Origin: Gentiana macrophylla
Taxonomy: Eukaryota > Streptophyta > Magnoliopsida > Gentianales > Gentianaceae
NCBI GenBank assembly: GCA_026214975.1
Contig: JAOBSW010001141.1
Coordinates: 1 to 64,000, forward strand
Direction: 5' to 3'
DNA length: 64,000 nucleotides
Shown: positions 13,346 to 23,748 of the stretch, piece after piece
Numbering within the stretch: position 1 is the first letter of the stretch
Layout: every line of letters starts with the position of its first letter
Notes under the pieces: generated by a model
What the model was told of the DNA's origin: nothing
Seen by the model: only the letters and a program-made list of their open reading frames with translations
Database searches by the model: none
Made by a program: the position numbers and the translations under genes

Positions 13346-13590
13346 GAATGTCTATAATAAAAGCATGAGCACATGCCTCACCCCAATCCACTTTCAGTAT
13401 GACTTCAGATTATGGACGTTATTTAGACAGGGGCGTTGGTGGAGCGTGTAATACGAATGTCTATAATTGACCCAACAATTTATTTATATACTGATCAAAA
13501 TGCTGACGTCCATCAACCTGTACCATTGAAACATTTTTTGTTTTTATCATATTTCAGCAAGAGAATCAACTCGGGTTCGACGATTAATTG

Positions 13591-13971
13591 TTAAGCTAAG
13601 TGATAATGTTTCATTACCGTTTTCAAACTATTTTGTAGTGACAAAGGAGTAGAGCGGAGAAGAAACTCAGCACCCACACCAGTCAAGCATATTGGAAGAC
13701 CACCAGTGGGATTTAATATTTCTGCCCGAATGCGATAACTGCAAAATAAAAATCAGAATACAATGAGTACATAAAATATAATTTGCGAACAATAATGACT
13801 ACATTGAACGTCTATTTACCGCACTGTACAGGGGACGGATGCACGGCATCTGGAACACATCTTACTTCCTTGTTCAACATGCACCTCCGTATTACAGTTA
13901 TTGCTTGACTCATAAAACATATTATCAGTAGATAACATATCAATAGCAGCAAGAATTCGAAAATGTTTCAC
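13591..13971 (-). pseudogene. RPA1-like OB-fold (DBD-C type), two exons
   Basis: Two minus-strand exons join in frame across a GT-AG intron: exon 13820-13971 (acceptor ...TGACAG before it), intron 13739-13819, exon 13591-13738 ending in TAA. Exon 1 encodes 'AAIDMLSTDNMFYES', then a zinc-ribbon-like segment with 'NNCNTEV' and 'MCSRCRASVPC'. Exon 2 starts 'YRIRAEILNPTGG', the strand typical of the replication factor A C-terminal domain. The first cysteine of the usual C-x2-C pair appears as Ser. No upstream exon was found, so this is about 100 residues of a larger protein. Plant Helitrons often carry RPA-like genes, so mobile origin is plausible but unproven. Confidence 0.65.
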
Positions 13972-14876
13972 CTGTCACATTTCGGCTTTCGTTATAGTTC
14001 AGTGCCTAGTCATGTAGTATATGTAGTATTTCTTTGCTTTACATATATATGATGTACCTTTTTATTTATATTTATCTGATATCAAAACAATTTATATACT
14101 TTGTATCTAGTCATGTTAATGTAATTGCTTTAATTACTGTGTTATTTTTGTATATTCTATCAATTTAATTATTGCTACATAATTGAAAATGTCCTATACG
14201 AGTTTTTTTATATTAATTCATGAACTATACGTTTTTTTATATTAATTGTCCTATACGTTTTTTATATTAATTGAAAATGTCCAATACGTTTTTATATTTT
14301 CTAGTTCAGATTTATACCGTTTCTAGTTCAGATTTGTTTTCCAGCGCATCGTTTTTCTCTAGCGTATATTGCGTGATATTTTTTGTTTTTGGTTTCTTTT
14401 ACTTTGGAGGTGTAAACATATTGAAGTGGGTAGGTTTTTTAGGAGATAAAATGGGGATAATGGAGGGTGGTTGAAGTTCAAATTAGGTGTTCAAATTTTT
14501 GGTTTTGGTTTTATTTTTTTTACTTTTTTCCCGTCATAGCGTGTTTTTGGTTTTGGGTTTTTTTTTTTTTTTTTTTGTTTAAAAAAGCTGATACTGCTTG
14601 CGTGAAATTTGTCGTTTTTTTTATTTATGTTTTTTTTGGATGAAAAATAGTTATTAGCCAAGACTGAGGAGATAAAATTAGGATAATGGAGGGTGGTTGG
14701 AAGTTCAAGTTTGGTGTTCATATTTTTGTGGGATAATGTTGGCTAATTTTTAGATTTTCGGTTTTTTTTGTTTTTTCTATTTTTAAAATTTTTAACAGCT
14801 ACATACATATTGTGTTTGATACATATTGAACTTGGTAGTTTGTTTTTAGGTTTTTTTTCCCGTAACATCTCCCAGG
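13972..14876. repeat. AT-rich stretch with local repeats
   Basis: No gene is seen. 14190-14300 holds three copies of '(c)tatacgtttttttatatta'. The phrase 'ggataatggagggtggttg' occurs near 14452 and 14681 about 230 bp apart. A related copy near 23820, beyond the Tat insertion, shows the two flanks were once continuous. Confidence 0.6.
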
Positions 14877-15651
14877 TGACGATCCAAAAATCGTCAGGGT
14901 AATCCTCCAAACTCGCTTCCTTGATTATGACCTAAGAACGCTTCAAGAACACAGAAAATCGATGACGAAGGGAGTGATTTGATTTTTTTTAGACTGCACT
15001 TGATGATGATCAAGCTGCCTGCGTATCCAATGGTTCAATTGGAATCAAGTCTTCGTAGTTCCTTAGGGACAGTTTATATAGAGGAGCTTACGCCCTAGGG
15101 TTTAAGGTGGCGTGTCTGTGATTGACACTGATTGACGTATTCCCTAAGGAAAAAGATTATGATTGAATGATCTCCATGATTATAGGAGATAATTATGGTA
15201 TTCAGATATTAGCATTAAGTGATAAAGATTCGAGCCTTTATTATGCAGGATTCTACAATAGTTATCTGGTTATTATGCGAACGAGGTATAAGATTAAAGA
15301 CGGGCTCTGTTAGAGGTATACTGAGATGGCAGGGTCGGCTCATAGGGATCGGGGATGATGACCGAGCTCCTAATACCATAAGATTGTACGAGGACCTAGT
15401 CCGAGCCAGGAGATCGACAGGGAGCGCACTTCTGATTACTGGAAGTTCAGTGCCCAACTCCTCCCCGGCCTGTTAGAGATCGATACGATCCGACCCAACG
15501 GCGGTCGGGCACATGAGGATCAGTGGACACAACGGATGGACGAACCCCCTGGGCTCGTCACTAGGAGGTCAAGAATTGTTTATTTCCCTGGGTTATACGT
15601 CGAGCCACCAAAGAGATGCCACATGGGTGAGCCCATTTTCTGGCAGCATCA
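14877..15651 (-). repeat. 3' LTR of the Tat-type element
   Basis: Aligns end to end with 22969-23743. On the minus strand a TATA-like CTATATAAAC lies near 15072-15081. The plus-strand left edge is an imperfect hairpin, TGACGAT...ATCGTCA. Confidence 0.92.
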
Positions 15652-15839
15652 TAAGCCCCCAAGATCCAGACGACCCCTGCTTGGTCGGCTCGGATCTATT
15701 AAGGTGGTGGATCGGCGTGAGAGTTTTAGCCTACGGATTTTGAAACTAACTTAGGAGTTTCCAGGTGGCAAGGCTAGTTATGACGCAGTTACAGTGGTTC
15801 CGGGAAACGAGGCGTCATTGCCCACTAATGCTAACCGAT

Positions 15840-16062
15840 ACCGTTTTTCGAGGTAAGGGGGGTTATAAACCCGTCATATCAATCATTTCGTAACCACGTT
15901 GAGTATTAAACCAGGAGATTTGTTGCCGATTGCCATTCATCATCTTCTATCATTCAAACTTTACATTGCAAGTAAGCATTCTTTCCTTCTTATTCTGATT
16001 TTATAATTCGGTTTCTTTAGATAAAATATGTTCTCTCGAAATCCTTGAATCGATTCTTCGTC
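15840..16062 (+). promoter_or_regulatory. Putative promoter and spliced leader of the antisense ORF
   Basis: A TATAAA at about 15873 lies about 190 bases upstream of the ATG at 16063, inside the retrotransposon and opposite to its coding strand. A splice-donor-like GCAAGTAAGC follows at about 15967. The same arrangement (conserved 'catatcaa', donor 'cacaagtaag') recurs at 58380-58515 in the second Tat-type fragment, which supports conservation of this control region between families. Confidence 0.5.
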
Positions 16063-17881
16063 ATGGCCATTGCTGATAGCAGAGATGTGGGGTCAATTTT
16101 GAAACAAAAATACGTAGAGGAAATTTGTGAGAGATATGGAATTGATGAGGCTAGGTTTTCTCCCCAGCTACCGTCGGGAGATCATTTATCTGCTCTGGAC
16201 CCGCCGGAGGGTTTTTCCTCCGTCCACCGGGAGTACTTCGAGGTGGGGTTAAGATTACCTTTCTGTCCTGCTCTCCTGGCGGTGCTCCGGCACTACGGGC
16301 TAGGGATATCTCAGATAGCCCCCAATGGCATTAGGGCCGTCATTGGGTTTGCAATTTGGTGCAAGTTACTAAATATCAGTCTTACTGTAGATAAGTTTAG
16401 GTATTCTATCACCGGGTAGGGCTGAGAGATCATCCTTACCGGTACTACTTTGCTAGAAGGCTGGGGAGGTCTTTTAATATCCCCATCCTTCCTCCTGGTC
16501 GAGATTCTTTCAAACGGTGGAAGGAGAGATTTTTCTATGTGCGGAACGATGGTCACGGTGAGCTGAGCGTATGGAATACTGTGGATCTGGATGGGGATGA
16601 ACGTCCAGATCGGCCAGAATCCTAGGTGGAGAAGATTCAAGAATCGGGATACTCTATTGAATGGCAAAATTTGTACGATGACTTGATTACGGCCGCTCGG
16701 CTAGGTAATGCAGGTCCTGCCCCTTACATGAAGTTCACCAAAGCCGAGTGGCAGCCGTGTAGGGCCTTATCCTATTCATCCTGTTGTGATATTGCATCTT
16801 TTACTGATATGACTATTTCTTATCTGATAAACTTTTGATGGCGTTTACAGTGGCCGATTATTCCGATCTGATGGCGGGGGCATAAAGAGAAGTGGCGGGT
16901 CACCAGACTGTGCCGACCCTCGAGGTTCGGGAGATACCTATGAAGGATCCGACTATTGAGGGTGCGGATGCCTCCGCCTCGGTTCCTCCCCCCGAAACGA
17001 CCAGGACGGAAGCCCCTAGGAGGTTACGGAGAGAGGGTTGGTCACCAGAAAGCCAAGTCGTCAGAGGCCGACCTCTCAAGAAGGTCGGTCTTCAAAGAAG
17101 AGCAAGTCGAAGGCCCTTGAGGAAGGTCAGGAGGGGGCCTTCGAGCAGGAGCGGGTCGTCTGTCTGACGAGGAGCTGGCAATCCTTGGCTGCAAAACAGT
17201 GGAGCTGGTAAGTGTAGCCTATCTCTTTTTGTTTGGTGGTATGATTACCGATTGTCCTGATGTTCTATATTTGTTCAGGGAGGCAGGATTTGCCAGGAAG
17301 TTTTTAGGAGATTGGGCAAGGCCTCAGTTGATTCGGCTGCCCAATCAGACAAGATTGCCGAGCTGCGGAAGACTAGGGATGAACTTAGGGTAGCCGGCCG
17401 CCTTAAAGACGCAGAGGTGAAAACCCTGCAAGCCCAGCTCCAGGCTCAGGAGAAAGAATTGAAGGCCGCGGAGAGAGAGAGCTGGCTGAGGAGAGGAAAG
17501 GAAGGGAGCAGGAGGTCGGGGACCTCAAGGCGAGAGTGGCCGATCTGGAGACCAATATTACGGCTCGGTGCGCCGAAGCCATCCAAGAATACAAGGCTTC
17601 GGCTGATTTCGCCGAGGCCCTCAAGGTGTTGCTGATTCCCATTCTCAATCATGGGTATACCTTGGGGGTGGATGAGGCGAGGGCTCAATTCCCTGCACTG
17701 GCTCTGGATGCCCTTCCTAAGAAGGCTTATTATGAGCCAGGGATGGATGTGGCCTACACTAAACGCGCCAAGGACTTCTGAGCAGGGGTGGACATAGTGG
17801 ATAAGTATGTCCATCAGCCGGCTGCGGCGTCCGGGTCGGCCCCTCCCTCCGAGTCTCAAAAGAGTCCTGATCCTGACTCTT
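16063..17881 (+). pseudogene. Antisense ORF (putative gypsy-type transposon protein)
   Basis: The plus-strand frame starts at ATG 16063. It carries the plant 'putative gypsy type transposon' N-terminal pattern: 'YGIDEARFSPQLPS', 'VHREYFEVGLRLPFCPAL', then 'KRWKERFFYVRND' near 16510. A probable intron ends TTTACAG before 'ADYSDLMAG' (about 16850). A clear GT-AG intron spans 17209-17278. A charged coiled-coil segment (about 17310-17580) follows, and then a C-terminal 'TLGVDEARAQFPALAL' segment. Stops at 16419 and about 16623 and frame changes break it. Such antisense ORFs lie between pol and the 3' LTR in Tat-lineage elements; their function is unknown. Confidence 0.75.
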
Positions 17882-18225
17882 AATCTATTTTTTGCTTTTG
17901 GTAGTTTATGTATTATGACTTTGTTTATGATTAATGAAAAATTATTTTGTTTTTGTGAAATTTGAATTATGTGTTGGTTGTGTATGTGTTGGTTTTCATT
18001 GTTTGTTATGGGTATGTTGCCCCCAATATGTTATTCATTATTGTATTGTGAATGGCATATATCTTTAGTTAAAATTGTCGGGCTTGGCTTGCGCGTTCGG
18101 TTCGCTCGGGTTGTACTTGTTATATTTGTATATGGAACCGAGCTGTATTTTTGAGGTTTGGCATCGTTTTAATGGCGTGCAGGATCGGATCGGGTTGATG
18201 GACATACTTATCCACTATGTCCACC
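17787..18225. repeat. Perfect 30-bp inverted repeat pair, 379 bp apart
   Basis: 17787-17816 and 18196-18225 are exact reverse complements. Each arm also contains TGGACATA...TATGTCCA, and each is followed on the plus strand by CCGGCTGC, so the pair can equally be read as direct repeats with an inverted 9-bp centre. The left arm lies over the end of the antisense ORF. Confidence 0.9.
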
Positions 18226-18319
18226 AACCGGCTGCAAATTGACATATAGAATGTCGGTCAAAAAGATTTGGGACTTAGATAGCAGAGCTAGCTCATTCCT
18301 CGATTACGAGAAATTATTA

Positions 18320-20170
18320 GAGGATCTAGAGTTCGGAAAGTAGTCAGATCTGATCACCTTTTTGAAGAATGTAAAGTTAATAAAGGCGGGTGTATCTGGT
18401 GCTCAGAGAGTAAGATCCGATCACTTAAGTTAAAAGAGATTATAGGGCGAGAGGATCTAGAGCTCGGAGAGCCGATCTAGATCGATCGTCTAAACTAATG
18501 AAAAATTACAAGGGCAAGAACATCTAGAGCTCGGAAAGGCGATCTAGATCGATCGCCTTAACTAATGAAAAATTATAAGGGCGAGAGGATCTAGAGCTCG
18601 GAGAGCCGATCTAGATCGATCGCCTTAAATAATGAAAAATAACAAGGGCGAGAGGATCTAGAGCTCGGAGAGCCGATATAGATCGATCGCCTAAACTAAT
18701 GAAAAATTACAAGGGCGAGAGGATCTAGAGCTCGGAGAGCCGATCTAGATCGATCGCCTAAGCTAATGAAAAATTACAAGGGCGAGGGGATCTAGATCTC
18801 GGAGAGCCGATCTATATCGATCACCTAAACTAATGAAAAATTACAAGGGCGAGAGGATCTAGAGCTCGGAGAGCCGATCTAGATCGGTCACTTAAACTAA
18901 TGAAAAATTACAAGGGCGAGACGATCTAGAGCTCGGAGAGCCGATATAGATCGATCGCCTTAACTAATGAAAAATTACAAGGGCGAGAGGATCTAGAGCT
19001 CGGAGAGCCGATCTAGATCGATCGCCTAAACTAATGAAAAATTACAAGGGCGAGAGGATCTAGAGCTCGGAGAGCCGATCTAGATCGATCAACTAAACTA
19101 ATGAAAAATTACAAGGGCGAGAGGATCTAGAGCTCGGAGAGCCGATCTAGATCAATCGCCTTAACTAATGAAAAATTACAAAGGAGAGAAGATCTAGAGC
19201 TTGGAGAGCCGATCTAGATCGATCGCCTAAACTAATGAAAAATTACAAGGGCGAGAGGATCTAGAGCTCGGAGAGCCGATCTAGATCGATCGCCTTAACT
19301 AATGAAAAATTACAAGGGCAAGAGATCGAGAGCTCGGAGAGCCGATTTAGATCGATCGCCTAAACTAATGAAAAATTACAAGGGCAAGAGGATCTAGAGC
19401 TCGGAGAGCCGATCTACATCGATCGCCTAAACTAATGAAAAATTACAAGGGTGAGAGGATCTAGAGCTCGGAGAGCCGATCTAGATCGATCGCCTAAACT
19501 AATGAAAAATTACATGGGCGAGAGGATCTAGAGCTCGGAGAGCCGACATAGATCGATCGCCTTAACTAATAAAAATTTACAAGGGCGAGAGGATCTAGAG
19601 CTCGGAGAGCCGATCTAGATCGATCGCCTAAATTAATGAAAAATTACAAGGGCGAGAGGATCTAGGGCTTGGAGAGCCGATCTGGATCATTCGCCTTAAC
19701 TAATGAAAAATTACAAGGGCGAGAGGATCTAGAGCTCGGAGAGCCGATCTAGATCGATCGCCTAAACTAATGAAAAATTACAAGGGCGAGAGGATATAGA
19801 GCTCGGAGAGCCGATCTAGATCGATCGCCAAAACTAATGAAAAATTACAAGGGCAAGAGGATCTAGAGCTCGGAGAGCCGAGCTAGATCGATTGCCTTGA
19901 CTAATGAAAAATTACTAGGGCGAGATGATCTAGAGCTCGGAGAGCCGATCTAGATCGATCGCCTAAACTAATGAAACATTACAAGGGCAAGAGGATCTAG
20001 AGCTCGGAGAGCCGATCCAGATCGATAACCTTAAATAATGAAAAATTACAAGGGCGAGAGGATCTAGAGCTCGGAGAGCCGATCTAGATCGATCGCCTAA
20101 ACTAATGGAAAATTACAAGGGCCAGTGGATCTAGAGCTCGGAGAGCCGATCTAGATCGATCGCCTTGATT
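18320..20170. repeat. 67-bp tandem array (about 26 copies)
   Basis: The unit starts GGATCTAGAGCTCGGAGAGC and repeats every 67 bp (for example 18721, 18788, 18855). Regular copies run from about 18450 to 20165, with a diverged copy at 18320-18440. Each copy contains the palindromes GAGCTC, GATCTAGATC and GATCGATC, and ends 'aatgaaaaattacaagggcg'. The array occupies the place where pol would be. Most copies differ at only a few positions, so the array expanded recently or is being homogenised. Confidence 0.95.
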
Positions 20171-20678
20171 TAAAAGAAGTTATAAAGGCAATCCGAAGCA
20201 TGGGCTTGAAAGACTACAGAGTAGGCATTAAACTTAGCTGATTCAAGGTAAATTTGCCCCCAACCTAAAGTAATCCGAACTACGTTAAATTGAGCTTATG
20301 AATTAACTGTTGATATGAAGTTTTTGAGGACGAACGAGTCCAGACTAGTGCTGATTTCTCGTTTGGAAGCGCGGCGATCTGGGTCAGGTTAGACTGACTT
20401 TTCACATGTATTTTTTAAGGACGAGCGGGGCCAGGCTAGTGCTGACTTCTCGTTTAAGGGCAAGGTGAGCCGGGCCAGGTCGGACTGACTTCTCGCGTAA
20501 AGCTTTACTGCGCAGTATAAGTGTTTGTGCGATTCATAAAGTGTATAATAAGAATCAACAAACAGCCACATTGAGATCAGACAAAGATGTGGGTAATCGA
20601 AAAATAAATATCCGATATAAAAGAAAGTAAATAAAACAGGGAAAATCTCAGCGAATGATAAGAAAGTACGAGCAAGAA
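20171..20678. other. Unassigned spacer with a two-copy 85-bp repeat
   Basis: No coding sequence is recognised. About 20325-20412 and 20413-20497 are two diverged copies of 'aggacgagcg...ctagtgctgacttctcgttt...gactgacttctc', a second, shorter tandem unit next to the 67-bp array. Confidence 0.7.
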
Positions 20679-21166
20679 TTAAAATGCAAAAATTAAACAT
20701 AGTTTGTAAAAAATGATAGCCAACAAAGACTTGCCGAACGTATTAGGCAAAAGTGATCCCTTTGCCCTTGATGGTAGCCACATAGCAACTCCGGGCGATC
20801 TCCAAGTCTCCTTTAATTTCGACGACCCTTTACCGGTCGGGAACATCAAGCTGATCTGTGCTGGGGAGATTATGGCTCCCAGATCGATTAGAGCGGGCCT
20901 TCCCAAAATGATGTTGTACGCTGATGAAGATTTGACCACGTCATAATTTACCATGAGAGTCCTTCCTGATGAATCCTTTCCGAATGTCGTCGCAATGTCC
21001 TCGCGAGTCGAACCATTCCCAGTGGATGAATTGGGGGGCCGGCAAATCCGAACAAGGGTGCTGAGACTGGAGTGAGCTCGGATTCCTTGAGACCCATTGC
21101 CTGAAAAGCTGTAAAGTATAGAATGTTAACCGCACTACCAGTGTCTACGCAAACTCTCTTAACCAA
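20679..21166 (-). pseudogene. Retropepsin remnant of the Tat-type element
   Basis: The minus strand encodes a Tat-type aspartic protease. The catalytic 'CVDTGSAVNILYFTAF' is near 21110-21160, followed by 'GLKESELTPVSAPLFGF'. A frame change near 20950 leads to 'SSSAYNIILGRPALIDLGA', which holds the conserved ILGRP strand. The active-site DTGS is intact but the frameshift disables the polypeptide. After 'AIISPAQISLMF' homology ends where RT should begin, marking the deletion point. Confidence 0.85.
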
Positions 21167-21479
21167 ATTTTTGTTGACTACGACTTCAACGACTAGTCCT
21201 TCATTGTTAGGGATCAGGGGAGAGGATCCTTCGGCCCATAGCCTACTTCTTGAAAGGGGACTTGACTTCCCATGGCTGTCTGCCCATTGCCCACTCGGGT
21301 GCTTGAGTTGATGATCTCTAAACTGTTGCCAGGGCCTCCCACGATGGTGTTGATAGTGTTGATCGGGTGATTGTCCACTGGCTGACCTTTGTCGGGAGAA
21401 GGCTCTCTTTTTCTGGGGCTCGCCATGTCGGCCGCGATCGCGACCATAGTTTATCTGTTGGTAATCTCACTGTCCTCGG

Positions 21480-22945
21480 TGTTCGCCATATCGGGGTCGA
21501 TCCACGACCTCATCTAGCTTTCCCTCTGCAATCGCTGCTTCCACGTCACGCTGGAAGTCCCTGCAGTTATCCAGTTCGTGTCCAGTGTCTTGATGGTAGG
21601 TACAAAACTTGCTTTGGTCTCTTCTCTCCAAGGGGCTTCACAGCGGCGTAGGGTTTCTCGCCAAACCCTTTCTTTCCATGATTGCCAATACTTGTTCCCG
21701 AGGCCGATTTAACACAGGAAAATCCCTCGGCTGCAAGGCATTTCTCTTTTCAGGTCGGTCCGTGGCCGAACCACTTGCACGATCTCCATACGACTTTCTC
21801 TTGTTCCCGGATGGGTCTATTGACTTGTCCTTTTTGGGATCGGACTTCTCCACTTCTCGTTTTACGCGATTAGCTTCTGCCCTTTGACAATGCTTAAATG
21901 ACACTTCCAGACATTCTTCCATGGAGGTGGGGAGCGTGCTGCTTAGTTTGGCATATAACCTGCCTTCGCATAGCCCTGCCACGAAGGTTGCGATTCGGAC
22001 TAGATCGTCAGCGTCCCGAACTTGCAGCGATTCCTCACTTAACCGCTTAAGGTATCGCAGCACAGTCTCGTCTTTTTTCTGTTTGATGGCGAACAGGTGG
22101 GTAGCATTCTTCTGGAACGGCTTGACGGTAATGAACGTGTTAAGAAACATATTCCCCAGTGTGTCGAAGCTGTAGATCGTCCTTGGTGGTATTTTTTTGA
22201 ACCATTCCCGAGCCCGACCAGTGAGTAGCGCAAGGAATGCTTTGCATTTCATCTCTTCCGGGGCACAGTCGAGATTCATGTGCGTGAGATATTGGAACAG
22301 GTGATCCTGGGGATCCTTGGTTCCGTCGTAGGGCTCCAATTTGGGGATCTTGAATCATGCTGGTCGCGGATACTTATCAATCTGCTCAGAAAAAGGGGAC
22401 TCGAGTGCTAGGAGCGTCGACTTTCTTCTGGCTATTGCCTCAAGTTCAGCGCGAGCCACCTCCATGGCCTGAGGGACGACCAACTGCCTTTGCAGGTTTG
22501 AGGATGACGACATGTTCTCTTTTCTGCTATTCTTACGCTGTGGGGGAGGTGTCGGCTGCCATGACCCGTCGTTGGGATCATCTTCTTCCTCTGGCTCTGG
22601 ACTCTGGGAATTTTCCCCAGACGAGTCTCCATTTGAGTGATTCGCGACCAGTGAATTTTTGTTCATGGGACCTTCTTCTTCCAGACCTTCCCAATCCTCA
22701 CCCTCTTAATCCTCTTCTGCCAAGACGGCGTTGAGAACAGTAGCTTTCACGGATTCATCCAAAGTTATAAGTTGATCGACTAGCGCCTGATGGGTTGCGT
22801 CGAGAGAGGCATTTTCCTGCTGTGACTGATTTTGATTGTTAGCGTCAGACTCTGATGCATTGTTAGCACCATTACCATTAGCAGCCTGTTGTCGGGTGGT
22901 CACCATGTTTTTCCTGAAGCTTTTCCTGGGATTATCAATCAACAT
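21480..22945 (-). pseudogene. Gag of the Tat-type element
   Basis: A single minus-strand frame from ATG 22945 is broken by in-frame stops at about 22706, 22355 and 21638. It opens with an Asn/Gln-rich and acidic segment (22370-22940). The retrotransposon gag core follows: 'EPYDGTKDPQDHLFQYLTHM', 'CKAFLALLTGRAREWFKKI', 'TLGNMFLNTFI', 'LRYLKRLSEESLQV'. A zinc knuckle follows near 21560-21615: 'FCTYHQDTGHELDNC'. Core length and order match Tat-lineage gag. Only three stops in about 480 codons suggests recent decay. Confidence 0.9.
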
Positions 22946-22968
22946 AAGGCCCTCATTCTAGCGCCAAT

Positions 22969-23743
22969 TGACGATCCAATAATTGTCAGGGTAATCCTCT
23001 AAACTCGCTTCCTTGATTATGACCTAAGAACGCTTCAAGAACACAGAAAAACGATGACGAAGGGGGTGATTTTATTTGTTTTAGACTGCACTTGAAGATG
23101 ATCAAGCTGCCTACGTATCCAATGGTTCAATTGGAATCAAGTCTTCGTAGTTCCTTAGGGACAGTTTATATAGAGGAGCTTACTCCCTAGGGTTTAAGGT
23201 GGCGTGTCTGTGATTGACACTGATTGATGTATTCCCTAAGGAAAAAGATTATGATTGAATGATCTGCATGATTATAGGAGATAACTATGGTATTCAGATA
23301 TTAGCATTAAGTGATAAAGATTCGAGGCTTTATTATGTTGGATTCTACAATAGTTATCTGTTTATTATGCAAACGAGGTATAAGATTATAGACGGGCTCT
23401 GTCAGAGGTATACTGGGATGGCAGGGTCTGCTCATAGGGATCGGGGACGATGACCGAGCTCCTAATACCACAAGATTGTAGGAGGACCTAGTCCGAGCCA
23501 GGAGATCGACAAGGACCGCACTACTGATTACTGGAAGTTCAGTGCCCAACTCCTCCCCGTCCTGTTAGAGATCGATACGATCCGACCCAACGGCGGTCAG
23601 GCACACGAGGATCAGTGGACACAACGGATGGGCGAGCCCCCTGGGCTCGTCACTAGGAGGTCAAGAATGGTTTATTTCCCTGGGTTATATGTCGAGCCAC
23701 CAAAGAGATGCGACATGGGTGAGCCCATTTTCTGGCAGTATCA
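22969..23743 (-). repeat. 5' LTR of the Tat-type element
   Basis: Partner of 14877-15651, with TG...CA ends and the CCAGG duplication immediately outside. The adjoining interior bases give the primer-binding site. Confidence 0.92.
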
Positions 23744-23748
23744 CCAGG

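Larger units (their letters stand above)
14877..23743 (-). mobile_element. Non-autonomous Tat-type Ty3-gypsy retrotransposon
   Basis: An intact 8,867-bp element with 775-bp LTRs (14877-15651 and 22969-23743) has TG...CA ends and a perfect CCAGG target duplication (14872-14876 and 23744-23748). On the minus strand the order is: LTR, primer-binding site (TTGGCGCTAGAA at about 22956-22967), gag, protease, a short unassigned part, the 67-bp tandem array, an antisense ORF with its own promoter, polypurine tract (CTTGGGGGCTTA at 15652-15663), LTR. RT, RNase H and integrase are absent, so it depends on another element. Tat assignment follows from the gag and protease sequence and the antisense ORF. 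Confidence 0.9.

Noticed and set aside
18320..20170. CRISPR-like array
   Set aside because: The whole 67-bp unit repeats without unique spacers, and the context is a plant retrotransposon.
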